From positions 1-13,494 of the forward strand of contig JAFAGN010000231.1 in NCBI GenBank assembly GCA_023422695.1: 13,494 bases of DNA, read 5' to 3'. Origin of the DNA: Pseudomonadota bacterium (lineage in GTDB: Bacteria > Pseudomonadota > Alphaproteobacteria > Sphingomonadales > Sphingomonadaceae). The position numbers and the translations under genes were made by a program. How positions within the stretch are numbered: the stretch's first letter is position 1; every line of letters starts with the position of its first letter. Positions 6,728-13,494 of this stretch are shown here, piece by piece. The notes beneath the pieces were generated by a model that saw only the letters and a program-made list of their open reading frames with translations, made no database searches and was not told the DNA's origin.

Positions 6728-8277
6728 GCGGCTTTCCGATCCTTTCGCTGATGCTGGCGGTTCCCGCGATCGCCGCCATCGCTTGCCTGTTCACCGGCGA
6801 CAAGATGGCGCGCTGGGTCGCGCTGGGCGCGACGCTGGTGACCTTTGTCCTTGGCTGCGTGATGTGGGCCGGGTTCGACATCGGCGGGCCGCAGTGGCAG
6901 TTCACCGAACGCGCCGACCTGTTCGGACGGTTCAGCTGGGCGCTCGGCATCGACGGCATGGCGTTGATGCTGATCATGCTCAGCGTGTTCCTGATGCCGC
7001 TGTGCATCCTCGCCAGCTGGGACGCAATCAAACAGCGCGTCGGGCTGTACATGGCGATGTTCCTCGTCATGGAAACGATCATGATCGGCGTGTTCTGCGC
7101 GCAGGATCTGCTGCTGTTCTACATCTTCTTCGAAGCCGGGCTGATCCCGATGTATTTCATCATCGGCATCTGGGGCGGCGCGAACCGCAAATATGCGGCG
7201 TATAAATTCTTCCTCTACACGCTGCTGGGTTCGGTGCTGATGCTGGTCGCGATGATCGCGATGATCGGCGAAGCGGGGACGACCGACATTCCGACGCTGC
7301 TCAATTACGACTTCCCGGTCGAAATGCAGACGTGGTTGTGGCTCGCCTTTTTTGCCAGCCTGGCGGTCAAGATGCCGATGTGGCCCGTCCACACCTGGCT
7401 GCCCGACGCGCACGTGCAGGCGCCGACTGCAGGGTCGATGATCCTGGCGGGCGTGCTGCTCAAGCTTGGCGCGTATGGCTTCATCCGCTTCATGATGCCG
7501 ATGTTCCCCGTTGCCTCGGCGCAGCTGATGTGGGTCGTGTTCGGCCTGTCGATGGTTGCGGTGGTGTACACCAGCCTTGTCGCCTTGGCGCAAAGCGACA
7601 TGAAGAAGCTGATCGCCTATTCGTCGGTCGCGCATATGGCGATCGTCACCGCAGGCCTGTTCGCGTTCAACCAGCAGGGGATCGAGGGCGCGCTGATCAT
7701 CATGCTCAGCCACGGCGTCGTGTCGGCCGCGCTCTTCTTCTGCGTCGGCGTGATTTACGACCGGCTCCACACGCGCGAGATCGATCGTTACGGCGGCCTG
7801 GCAGTGAACATGCCGGCCTATGCGCTGTTTTTCATGCTGTTCACGATGGCGTCGATCGGCCTGCCGGGGACCAGCGGCTTCGTCGGCGAATTCCTGAGCC
7901 TGCTCGGGATTTACGAAGCGTCGAGCGTTGTCGCGTTCGTGTGTACCACCGGGATCATCCTGGGCGCCGCGTACATGCTCTACCTCTACCGCCGCGTCGT
8001 GTTCGGCGAACTGACCAAGGACGATGTGAAGGCGATGCCCGACCTTAACCCCCGCGAATGGGCGATCATGGCGCCGCTGGCCGCCGTGGCGCTGTGGATG
8101 GGCGTTTATCCCGAAAGCTTCCTCGCGCCGATGCGCGGCGACGTGACCACGGTTGTCGCGCGCCTTGCCCCGGCGAAGCCCGCGGGCGACGCGCATCTTG
8201 CCGCTGGCAAGCCGAAGCCCGCCGCGGCGCATGGTGAAACCGCCCACGGATCGAGCCATGCGGGAGGCGTGCAATGA
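6724..8277 (+). CDS. nuoM: NADH-quinone oxidoreductase subunit M (antiporter-like)
   Basis: NuoM (ND4 homologue) is the middle antiporter-like proton channel of the membrane arm. The 517-residue product contains the expected membrane acids and lysines: E137 in IFFEAGLIPMYFIIGIWGG, K216 in LAVKMPMWPVHTWLPDAH, K247 in LLKLGAYGF and E389 in GTSGFVGEFL (E144, K234, K265 and E407 in E. coli). Start is GTG at 6724, overlapping the nuoL TGA as GTGA with no clear Shine-Dalgarno, so initiation probably depends on coupling. The last 38 residues (about 480-517) form an Ala/Pro/Gly/His-rich hydrophilic tail with five His, extending beyond the final helix. Confidence 0.97.
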   Translation: MSGFPILSLMLAVPAIAAIACLFTGDKMARWVALGATLVTFVLGCVMWAGFDIGGPQWQFTERADLFGRFSWALGIDGMALMLIMLSVFLMPLCILASWDAIKQRVGLYMAMFLVMETIMIGVFCAQDLLLFYIFFEAGLIPMYFIIGIWGGANRKYAAYKFFLYTLLGSVLMLVAMIAMIGEAGTTDIPTLLNYDFPVEMQTWLWLAFFASLAVKMPMWPVHTWLPDAHVQAPTAGSMILAGVLLKLGAYGFIRFMMPMFPVASAQLMWVVFGLSMVAVVYTSLVALAQSDMKKLIAYSSVAHMAIVTAGLFAFNQQGIEGALIIMLSHGVVSAALFFCVGVIYDRLHTREIDRYGGLAVNMPAYALFFMLFTMASIGLPGTSGFVGEFLSLLGIYEASSVVAFVCTTGIILGAAYMLYLYRRVVFGELTKDDVKAMPDLNPREWAIMAPLAAVALWMGVYPESFLAPMRGDVTTVVARLAPAKPAGDAHLAAGKPKPAAAHGETAHGSSHAGGVQ

Positions 8278-9707
8278 CCGCCGATCTCGCGCTCATCTGG
8301 CCCGAGCTGATCCTGACGATCGGCGGGCTCATCACGCTGATGCTCGGTACCTTTTTGGGGGACCGGCAGGTTGGTCTTTACCAACTCAGCGCGCTACTGA
8401 CCCTCGCGGCTGCTGCCGCGGCAGTGGTTGCGCTGTTCGGGGTCGAGGCGTCGGTGTTCTCCGGCACGCTGGCCGTCGACGGTTTCGGCGGGTTTGCGAA
8501 GCTGCTGATCTATGCCGCCAGCTTCATCTGCATCATCATCGCACCGCGCTTTTTCAACGGCGCGATGCGCGCCGAATATCCGGTGCTCATCCTCTTCGCG
8601 GCGCTCGGCATGGGCATCATGGCGTCGTCGCGTGACCTGATGACGCTGTATGTCGGGCTCGAGCTTAACAGTCTGGCCGCCTATGTGCTCGCCAGCTTCA
8701 TGCGCACCGACGAACGGTCGAGCGAGGCGGGGCTGAAATATTTCGTTCTTGGCGCGCTGGCGTCGGGGATGCTGCTCTATGGCATTTCGCTGCTCTACGG
8801 CTTCACCGGCACCACCGATTTCGCCGGGATCGCCAAGGTGATGGGCGGCGAGCTCAACATCGGGCTGATCTTCGGCATCGTGTTCGTGCTCGCCGGTCTT
8901 GGCTTCAAGATCAGCGCCGTACCGTTCCATATGTGGACCCCCGACGTCTATGAAGGCGCACCGACCCCGGTGACAACCTTCTTTGCCAGCGCGCCGAAAG
9001 TGGCCGCGATGGCGCTGATGACCCGCGTGGTGATCGATGCGATGGGTCCGGCGGTCGGCGCCTGGCAACAGATCATCATCTTCCTCGCGCTCGCGTCGAT
9101 CATCCTCGGTGCGGTCGGCGCGATCGGGCAGAAGAATATCAAGCGCCTGCTGGCTTATTCCTCGATCAACAATGTCGGCTTCATGCTCGTCGGCCTCGCC
9201 GCGGGGACGCAAGCCGGGGTCGAAGGCGTGCTGACCTATCTGCTCGTCTATGTCGTGACGACGCTCGGCGCATTTCTGGTCGTGCTGCAACTGCGCGATG
9301 CCGACGGCAACCAGATCGAAAGCATCCCCGCGCTCGCCGGGCTGTCGCAGCGCCGCCCGGGCCTCGCCGCAGCGATGGCGGTGTTCCTGTTCAGCCTGGC
9401 GGGCATTCCGCCGCTGTTCGGGTTCTGGCCGAAATATCTGGTGTTCGAGGCTGCGGTGAATGCGAACCTCGTGCCGCTGGCGGTCGCGGGCATCGTCGCC
9501 TCGGTGATCGGTGCTTTCTATTATATCGCGATCATCAAGACGATGTATTTCGATGACAAGTCGGACACCGAAATCCCCGCTGGCGGTGGAGCGATCGTCG
9601 AAGATGCCGTGATTACCGCGAGCGCGCTGTGGCTTTCGATCATCGGTTACCTCTTCATTCCCGTGCTGGCCGTCGTATCGGCTAGCGCCGCCGCGGTGCT
9701 GTTCTGA
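8274..9707 (+). CDS. nuoN: NADH-quinone oxidoreductase subunit N (antiporter-like)
   Basis: NuoN (ND2 homologue) is the antiporter-like proton channel nearest the peripheral arm. The 477-residue polytopic product has E130 in LYVGLELNSLAAYVLA, K212 in GLGFKISAVPFHMWTPDVYE, K242 in FASAPKVAAMAL and K387 in FGFWPKYLVF. These match the channel residues known from E. coli NuoN (E133, K217, K247, K395). The start ATG at 8274 overlaps the nuoM stop (ATGA), with GGAGG at 8263-8267 at ideal spacing. The stop at 9705-9707 overlaps the proposed CTG start of birA. Nothing in the sequence suggests damage. Confidence 0.97.
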   Translation: MTADLALIWPELILTIGGLITLMLGTFLGDRQVGLYQLSALLTLAAAAAAVVALFGVEASVFSGTLAVDGFGGFAKLLIYAASFICIIIAPRFFNGAMRAEYPVLILFAALGMGIMASSRDLMTLYVGLELNSLAAYVLASFMRTDERSSEAGLKYFVLGALASGMLLYGISLLYGFTGTTDFAGIAKVMGGELNIGLIFGIVFVLAGLGFKISAVPFHMWTPDVYEGAPTPVTTFFASAPKVAAMALMTRVVIDAMGPAVGAWQQIIIFLALASIILGAVGAIGQKNIKRLLAYSSINNVGFMLVGLAAGTQAGVEGVLTYLLVYVVTTLGAFLVVLQLRDADGNQIESIPALAGLSQRRPGLAAAMAVFLFSLAGIPPLFGFWPKYLVFEAAVNANLVPLAVAGIVASVIGAFYYIAIIKTMYFDDKSDTEIPAGGGAIVEDAVITASALWLSIIGYLFIPVLAVVSASAAAVLF

Positions 9708-10432
9708 TCCCGCCGATCGAGTGGACGCAGCAGACCGGTTCGACCAACGCCGACCTGCTGGCGCGGCTGGCGGGCGGCGAGCAGGTTGGCGAGGGCCATT
9801 GGCTGGTTGCTGATCGCCAGACCGCGGGGCGAGGCCGTCTGGGCCGTGCCTGGGGAGACGGGCAGGGCAATTTCATGGGCTCGACCGTCGTTCATCTGAC
9901 GATCGGTGACCCGTCGCCCGCAAGCCTCGCGCTGGTCGCCGGGGTGGCGCTGGCCAAGACCGTCGCCGCGCTGGCACCGGGCATTGAAGCCACGCTCAAA
10001 TGGCCGAACGACCTGCTGGTGGACGGCGCCAAATGCGCGGGTATCCTGATGGAGCGCAGCCGCAATTCGGTGGTCATCGGGATTGGCGTCAATCTGGTTG
10101 TTGCTCCTGAGCTGCCCGACCGTCCCACCGCGACATTGGCGGGCAAGGGCGCGGCGATCGACCGCGACCATTTTGCCGGTGCGCTGGCGATCGCGCTCAC
10201 CGATGCGCTCTGGACATGGCGACAGGAGGGCGCCGCGAGCATCGTGCGCGCGTGGCTGCCGCTGGCGCACCCGATCGGCACGCCGCTGCGCATATCCGAA
10301 CAGGGCATCGACGGGACGTTCGACGGTCTGGCCGACGACGGCGCGCTGCGCTTGCGCCTTGCGAGCGGGGAGACCATGCTGGTGCATGCTGGCGACGTCG
10401 AACTGCGTCGCCCGGTCGAGGAAGAAAGATAG
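9704..10432 (+). CDS. birA: Biotin--[acetyl-CoA-carboxylase] ligase, catalytic domain only, probable CTG start
   Basis: This enzyme activates biotin with ATP to biotinyl-5'-AMP and transfers it to a lysine of biotin carrier domains such as that of acetyl-CoA carboxylase. The frame shows TGSTNADLL (residues 11-19), the nucleotide/biotin loop GRGRLGRAW (42-50) and KWPNDLLVDGAKCAGILME (99-117). With a start at 9704 the product is 242 residues and lacks the N-terminal DNA-binding domain of E. coli BirA, so it should not act as a repressor. The first in-frame ATG is 9875 (residue 58), which would remove both GSTN and GRGR and is not acceptable. The frame is closed upstream by TAG at 9683-9685. In between there is no ATG, GTG or TTG, and the best-placed candidate is CTG at 9704, overlapping the nuoN stop as CTGA. 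ATC or a sequencing/assembly error remains possible. No strong Shine-Dalgarno is visible. Confidence 0.88.
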   Translation: MIPPIEWTQQTGSTNADLLARLAGGEQVGEGHWLVADRQTAGRGRLGRAWGDGQGNFMGSTVVHLTIGDPSPASLALVAGVALAKTVAALAPGIEATLKWPNDLLVDGAKCAGILMERSRNSVVIGIGVNLVVAPELPDRPTATLAGKGAAIDRDHFAGALAIALTDALWTWRQEGAASIVRAWLPLAHPIGTPLRISEQGIDGTFDGLADDGALRLRLASGETMLVHAGDVELRRPVEEER

Positions 10433-11218
10433 ATGCTGCTCGCGATCGATGTCGGCAACACCAACGCCAAATTCGCGCTGTTCGACGGCGCAGCGCTGCT
10501 TGCGCGCTGGCGGATTGCGACGGACGACCGGCGCACCGCCGACGAATATATGGTGTGGCTCGATCAGTTGCTGCGCATCGAGGGGTACGACCGCGCGCAG
10601 GTCGACGCGGTGATCATCTCGACCGTCGTGCCGCGCGCGCTCCACAACCTGCAACTGCTGGCGGTCAAATATTTCGGCGTCGATGCGCTGGTCGCGGGGC
10701 GCGATCCGGTGACGTGGGGCATCGCATTGAAGGTCGACGAGCCGCGCTCGGTCGGCGCCGACCGCGCGGTCAATGCCATCGCGGCGCAGGCGGTCGAACC
10801 GGGCCAGGACAAGCTGGTCATCAGCTTTGGAACCGCAACGACGCTCGACCATATCGGCCCCGATGGTGCCTATCTGGGCGGCATCATCGCCCCGGGGGTA
10901 AATCTGTCGCTCGAAGCCCTCGTCGCCGCGGCGGCCAAATTGCCGCGCATCGCGATCGAGGCACCTGCGACGTCCAGCGTCATCGGGCGCACGACCGAAA
11001 GCCAGATGCTGATCGGCGTCTATTGGGGCTATGTATCGATGATGGAAGGTCTGATAGGGCGGATGAAATCCGAAATCGGCAAGCCGCTCACCGTCATCGC
11101 AACCGGCGGCCTCGCCACGCTATTCCAGGAACAGGCGCACCTGTTCGATCGCATCGAACCCGACCTCACGCTCAACGGATTGATGCATCTCTATAATCAA
11201 CGAAAGCCAATAATATGA
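10433..11218 (+). CDS. coaX: Type III pantothenate kinase
   Basis: CoaX phosphorylates pantothenate, the first step of coenzyme A synthesis. Type III kinases belong to the ASKHA fold and are not subject to feedback inhibition by CoA. The 261-residue product begins with the phosphate loop AIDVGNTNAKFALFDG (residues 4-19, D6 the metal/phosphate-binding Asp). It continues with GADRAVNA (108-115, D110 the likely catalytic base) and the GTATTLDHIGPDGAYLGG segment (133-150), followed by IAPGVNLSLEAL. Length is typical. The ATG follows the birA stop directly, with GAGGAAG at 10418-10424. Pairing with birA is common, and in some betaproteobacteria the two are fused, which supports both calls. The gene ends with ATGA overlapping rnj. 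Confidence 0.95.
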   Translation: MLLAIDVGNTNAKFALFDGAALLARWRIATDDRRTADEYMVWLDQLLRIEGYDRAQVDAVIISTVVPRALHNLQLLAVKYFGVDALVAGRDPVTWGIALKVDEPRSVGADRAVNAIAAQAVEPGQDKLVISFGTATTLDHIGPDGAYLGGIIAPGVNLSLEALVAAAAKLPRIAIEAPATSSVIGRTTESQMLIGVYWGYVSMMEGLIGRMKSEIGKPLTVIATGGLATLFQEQAHLFDRIEPDLTLNGLMHLYNQRKPII

Positions 11219-12849
11219 CGACTCCCGGAAAGGAGCTGCTTTTCCTCGCGCTCGGCGGATCGGGCGAGATTGGCATGAACGCCAATCTCTATGGCTGCGA
11301 CGGCAAATGGATCATGCTCGACCTTGGCGTGACGTTCGGCACGCATGACTATCCCGGCATCGATATCATCATGCCCGACCTGGAGTTCATCGAGGATCGC
11401 AAAAAGGATCTGCTCGGCATCATCCTGACCCACGGGCATGAGGATCATATCGGCGCTTTGCCCTATCTCGCCGCCGACCTCGGCGTACCGCTGTACGCCA
11501 ACCGCTTTACGGCGGGGCTGATCGCCAACAAGCTGGCCGAAGAAGGGCTGGAGAAAGACGTCAAGATCAAGACCGTCGACATCGACGCGCATTTCCAGCT
11601 GGGCCCGTTCGGCATCCGCCTGATGCCGCTGGCGCACTCGATCCTCGAGATGAGCGCAGCGGTGATCGACACGCCTTATGGCCGGGTGTTCCACACCGGC
11701 GACTGGAAACTCGACGCCGATCCGGTGCTGGGTACTCCATCAAGCGCCGCGGCGCTGACCGCGATCGGTGATGAGGGCGTCGATTTCCTGATCGGCGATT
11801 CGACCAATGCCTTCAATCCCGAGGCGTCGGGCAGCGAGGGCGACCTGTATGACGGGCTGCTCACCGCGGTCAGCAACGCCAAGGGGCGCGTCATTGTCAC
11901 GACCTTTGCGTCGAATGCGGCGCGGCTCAAGACGCTGGGGCGCGTTGCTACGGCGACCGGGCGGTCGCTGTGCGTCGCGGGCCGTTCGCTCGACCGCATC
12001 CTGGGCGTCGCGCGATCGGTCGGCTATCTCAAGGACTTCCCGCCGACGGTCGATTTCGACGAGGCGATGCGGCTGCCGCGCGAAAAGGTGATGGTGATCG
12101 CCACAGGCGGCCAGGGCGAACCGCGCGCCGCGCTGGCGCGCATGGCGTCGGACAATCACCAGATCAAGCTGGCGCCGGGCGATACGGTGGTGTTTTCGTC
12201 GAAGCAGATTCCGGGCAACGAAGTCGCGATCGGGCGGATCATGAACCAGCTGGCGGCGAAGGACATTCTGACCGTCACCGAGAAACAGGCGCATATCCAT
12301 GTCAGCGGTCACCCCGGCCAGCCGGAACTGGCGGCGCTCTATGGCTGGCTGCGGCCCAAGCTGGTGGTGCCGGTGCACGGAGAGATCCGCCATATGCACG
12401 AACAGGCGCGTTTCGCGCTGGAAACTGGCGTCCCCGACGCGCTGATCCAGGAAAATGGCGATCTGGTGCGGTTGGCGCCGGGACCGGCGCAGATTGTCGA
12501 GCGCGTGCGCGCCGGGCGGCTGATCCTGGACGGCGACGTCATCCTGCCCGCCGATGGCGAGACGATCAACGAGCGTCGTAAGCTGGCGCTGCACGGCCAT
12601 ATCACCGTCGCGGTGATCTTTACCGGCAAACGCTTCACCGACGTCGCGGTCAGCTATCGCGGTGTCCCGGTCGAGGGCGAGCGCGAGGCGTTCATCGACG
12701 AGATGCGCGAGGCGGCCGAGCAGGCGGCGCTGGCCCCCGCCAAGGAGCAGGAAAAAATGCGCGAGGCGATCCGGCTGAGCGTGCGCCGCGTCGCGACCGA
12801 CTGGACCGGCAAAAAGCCGGTGGTCGATGTCATGCTTGTGCAAATCTGA
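11215..12849 (+). CDS. rnj: Ribonuclease J (metallo-beta-lactamase/beta-CASP family)
   Basis: RNase J is a zinc-dependent ribonuclease with endonuclease and 5'-3' exonuclease activity, used in rRNA maturation and mRNA turnover. The 544-residue product has the metallo-beta-lactamase signature HGHEDHIG (H73, H75, D77, H78), H141 in LAHSILE, D163 in FHTGDWKLD, and D195 in GDSTNA. The beta-CASP domain follows (about 215-350), then the returning HVSGHPGQPEL (H362, H366) and VPVHGE (H388). The region after about 455 is the short C-terminal domain of alphaproteobacterial RNase J. The ATG at 11215 overlaps the coaX stop by 4 bases, with no clear Shine-Dalgarno, so expression is probably coupled to coaX. 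Some databases label these proteins only as MBL-fold hydrolase, but the motif set fits RNase J rather than RNase Z or a CPSF-like protein. Confidence 0.94.
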   Translation: MTTPGKELLFLALGGSGEIGMNANLYGCDGKWIMLDLGVTFGTHDYPGIDIIMPDLEFIEDRKKDLLGIILTHGHEDHIGALPYLAADLGVPLYANRFTAGLIANKLAEEGLEKDVKIKTVDIDAHFQLGPFGIRLMPLAHSILEMSAAVIDTPYGRVFHTGDWKLDADPVLGTPSSAAALTAIGDEGVDFLIGDSTNAFNPEASGSEGDLYDGLLTAVSNAKGRVIVTTFASNAARLKTLGRVATATGRSLCVAGRSLDRILGVARSVGYLKDFPPTVDFDEAMRLPREKVMVIATGGQGEPRAALARMASDNHQIKLAPGDTVVFSSKQIPGNEVAIGRIMNQLAAKDILTVTEKQAHIHVSGHPGQPELAALYGWLRPKLVVPVHGEIRHMHEQARFALETGVPDALIQENGDLVRLAPGPAQIVERVRAGRLILDGDVILPADGETINERRKLALHGHITVAVIFTGKRFTDVAVSYRGVPVEGEREAFIDEMREAAEQAALAPAKEQEKMREAIRLSVRRVATDWTGKKPVVDVMLVQI

Positions 12850-12863
12850 ACGGACTACCGACG

Positions 12864-13124
12864 ATGAAATGGACCTCGGCCCTCGCCATCTATTCGCTGT
12901 TCTTCGCGCTCAGCGCCTTTTTTGTGCTGCCGTTCCACGGTCGCAAGGCGAGCGACGATGCGGCGCCACTGGTGAAGGGACAGGATCGTGGCGCTCCTGC
13001 GACGTTCCGGCCCGGCCGTATCCTGCTCCAGATGGCGATCGTCGCGACGATCGGGTTCGTGCTATACTACGCCGCTTATGTGAACGGCGTTGTCGATCCT
13101 GACGTGGTGAGCGGACGCGCCTGA
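12864..13124 (+). CDS. DUF1467 family small membrane protein
   Basis: This 86-residue protein has two predicted membrane helices: about residues 5-24 (SALAIYSLFFALSAFFVLPF) and about 53-73 (LLQMAIVATIGFVLYYAAYV). They are joined by a polar loop with a basic start (HGRK, residues 25-28) and a P-x-R-x-GRILLQ run before helix 2. From memory this matches DUF1467, a family restricted to alphaproteobacteria and usually found just downstream of rnj or upstream of proS. No function is established and no catalytic motif is visible. It starts 14 bases after rnj with only a weak ribosome site, and appears to be the last gene of the operon within this window. Confidence 0.82.
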   Translation: MKWTSALAIYSLFFALSAFFVLPFHGRKASDDAAPLVKGQDRGAPATFRPGRILLQMAIVATIGFVLYYAAYVNGVVDPDVVSGRA

Positions 13125-13371
13125 GGCTACGCTCGGAGGCTGGTTTCATGGGTTTCCCGCGATTGCGCCGGGGTTGGGGCCGTTCACTACACCGTCGATG
13201 AGCATCCAAAGTTCAGTAAAAGTAAGCCCAACGACGGCTGCCTTGCGATCCTGTGAATACGCTCGATGGGTCGTGTCGATGAGGCGGAACAAAGGCTGGC
13301 ACAGCCGAAGATTGTAGGAAAGAGCTATTTGGAAAGCGATGTCGGCTTTGGGTGGGGAGCGGACATGCCTA
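13125..13371. other. Intergenic stretch between the operon end and the IS element
   Basis: No convincing gene is seen in these roughly 250 bases. Codon use and base composition shift away from the operon, with more A/T and more G-rich runs. The only ordered structures are the imperfect palindrome at 13339-13366 and a short GGCTG-GCA-CAGCC hairpin without a T-tract. No strong intrinsic terminator for the operon is visible, so transcription may end by Rho or inside the IS. A - strand frame that crosses from the IS end through this region has no recognisable domain and is judged spurious. Confidence 0.6.
13339..13366. repeat. Imperfect palindrome resembling a dispersed sphingomonad/alphaproteobacterial intergenic repeat
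   Basis: The arms ATGTCGGCT (13339-13347) and AGCGGACAT (13358-13366) pair at 8 of 9 positions around a G-rich 10-base loop. On the - strand the segment reads through as a PPKADI-type peptide. I recall this peptide from many small spurious predicted ORFs in alphaproteobacterial genomes, which suggests a multicopy repeat. The palindrome is directly visible; the claim that it is multicopy is from memory and untested here. Confidence 0.5.
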
Positions 13372-13374
13372 GGG

Positions 13375-13395
13375 TCTGGACTCATTTGATCCAGA
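13375..13395. repeat. Hairpin-forming inverted repeat at the IS end
   Basis: TCTGGA (13375-13380) pairs perfectly with TCCAGA (13390-13395). The inner TCA/TGA can extend the stem after one bulged C. It encloses the transposase stop codon. It could end transposase transcription or shield the element from incoming operon transcription, but there is no T-tract and the role is inferred. Confidence 0.4.
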
Positions 13396-13494
13396 AGCAA
13401 AGAGCGGCGACGATGCAGACACCGGCGAGGAAGTTGCGAGCAAGCTTGTCGTAGCGTGTTGCGATAGCTCGGAAGTCTTTGAGGCGACAGAAGG
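13382..13494 (-). CDS. IS5-family transposase, C-terminal fragment
   Basis: Read on the - strand, the last 36 codons before the TGA (complement of 13382-13384) contain FCRLKDFRAIATRYDKLARN followed by FLAG and a hydrophobic Cys/Ala/Trp-containing end. The F-x-RLKDFR-IATRYDKLARNF block is the conserved C-terminal signature of IS5-family DDE transposases, lying just after the catalytic Glu. The catalytic residues are outside the window, so activity cannot be judged. The gene runs towards the operon (convergent with DUF1467). The truncation is due to the window edge. Confidence 0.88.
   Translation of the reverse strand, partial: FCRLKDFRAIATRYDKLARNFLAGVCIVAALCFWIK

Larger units (their letters stand above)
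13373..13494 (-). mobile_element. IS5-family insertion sequence, 3' end only (cut by the window)
   Basis: The segment contains the C-terminus of an IS5-type transposase on the - strand, ending about 10 bases before a change of sequence character. A CTAG at 13369-13372 immediately outside fits the target sequence used by the IS5 subgroup, so the element's outer end is placed near 13373 (GGTCTGG...). The boundary is inferred: the other end and the second copy of the target duplication lie outside the window, so neither the terminal inverted repeats nor the duplication can be confirmed. Confidence 0.6.

Noticed and set aside
9875..10432. birA starting at the ATG at 9875
   Set aside because: This start would delete the GSTN and GRGR-x-GR-x-W motifs needed for biotin and ATP binding, which are intact in the same frame upstream.
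10216..11196. 326-codon + strand frame overlapping birA and coaX
   Set aside because: It is an Arg/Ala/Gly-rich shadow frame with no domain. The alternative frames carry complete BirA and CoaX motifs.
13125..13200. Possible intrinsic terminator after the DUF1467 gene
   Set aside because: The potential stem (GCCTGAG against CTCGGAGGC) needs bulges and is not followed by a T-run. I cannot support it as a terminator.
13146..13400. 84-codon - strand ORF spanning the IS end and the adjacent repeat
   Set aside because: It crosses the inferred IS boundary and the palindrome, has no domain, and contains a PPKADI-like peptide typical of spurious ORFs over intergenic repeats. It may be a chance fusion frame.

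Overview
This window looks like chromosomal DNA from an alphaproteobacterium, most likely a member of the Sphingomonadales (Sphingopyxis/Sphingomonas-like). The evidence is the high GC content with strong GC3 bias, NuoG and NuoJ of the alphaproteobacterial/mitochondrial type, and the gene order nuoN-birA-coaX-rnj-DUF1467. That assignment is from memory of these families, not from a search. All operon genes read on the + strand and form one tightly packed, mostly overlapping array.

Layout: positions 1-65 hold the last codons of nuoF. From 92 to 9707 lie nuoG, H, I, J, K, L, M and N, encoding the distal electron-input arm (NuoG), the connecting ferredoxin-like subunit (NuoI) and the membrane arm (NuoH, J, K, L, M, N) of the proton-pumping NADH:quinone oxidoreductase (complex I). 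The metal-cluster ligands and the membrane Glu/Lys residues of the proton channels are present, so the enzyme appears intact. Between nuoG and nuoH is a 46-codon ORF that overlaps both neighbours by 4 bases and has a good Shine-Dalgarno. It encodes a predicted single-pass membrane microprotein and is the least explained gene in the operon.

From 9704 to 13124 the transcript appears to continue without a gap into birA (biotin ligase, apparently using a CTG start that overlaps the nuoN stop), coaX (type III pantothenate kinase), rnj (ribonuclease J) and a small DUF1467 membrane protein. Biotin attachment, the first step of CoA synthesis and RNA turnover thus sit in the same transcription unit as the respiratory complex.

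After 13124 the operon ends. A roughly 250-base non-coding stretch follows, containing an imperfect palindrome of a type I associate with dispersed sphingomonad repeats. The window then runs into the end of an IS5-family insertion sequence, whose transposase lies on the - strand and is cut by the window edge.

I do not see a novel defence, secretion or biosynthetic system here. The points most worth checking are the nuoG-nuoH microprotein, the CTG start of birA, the histidine-rich NuoL loop and the IS/repeat junction.
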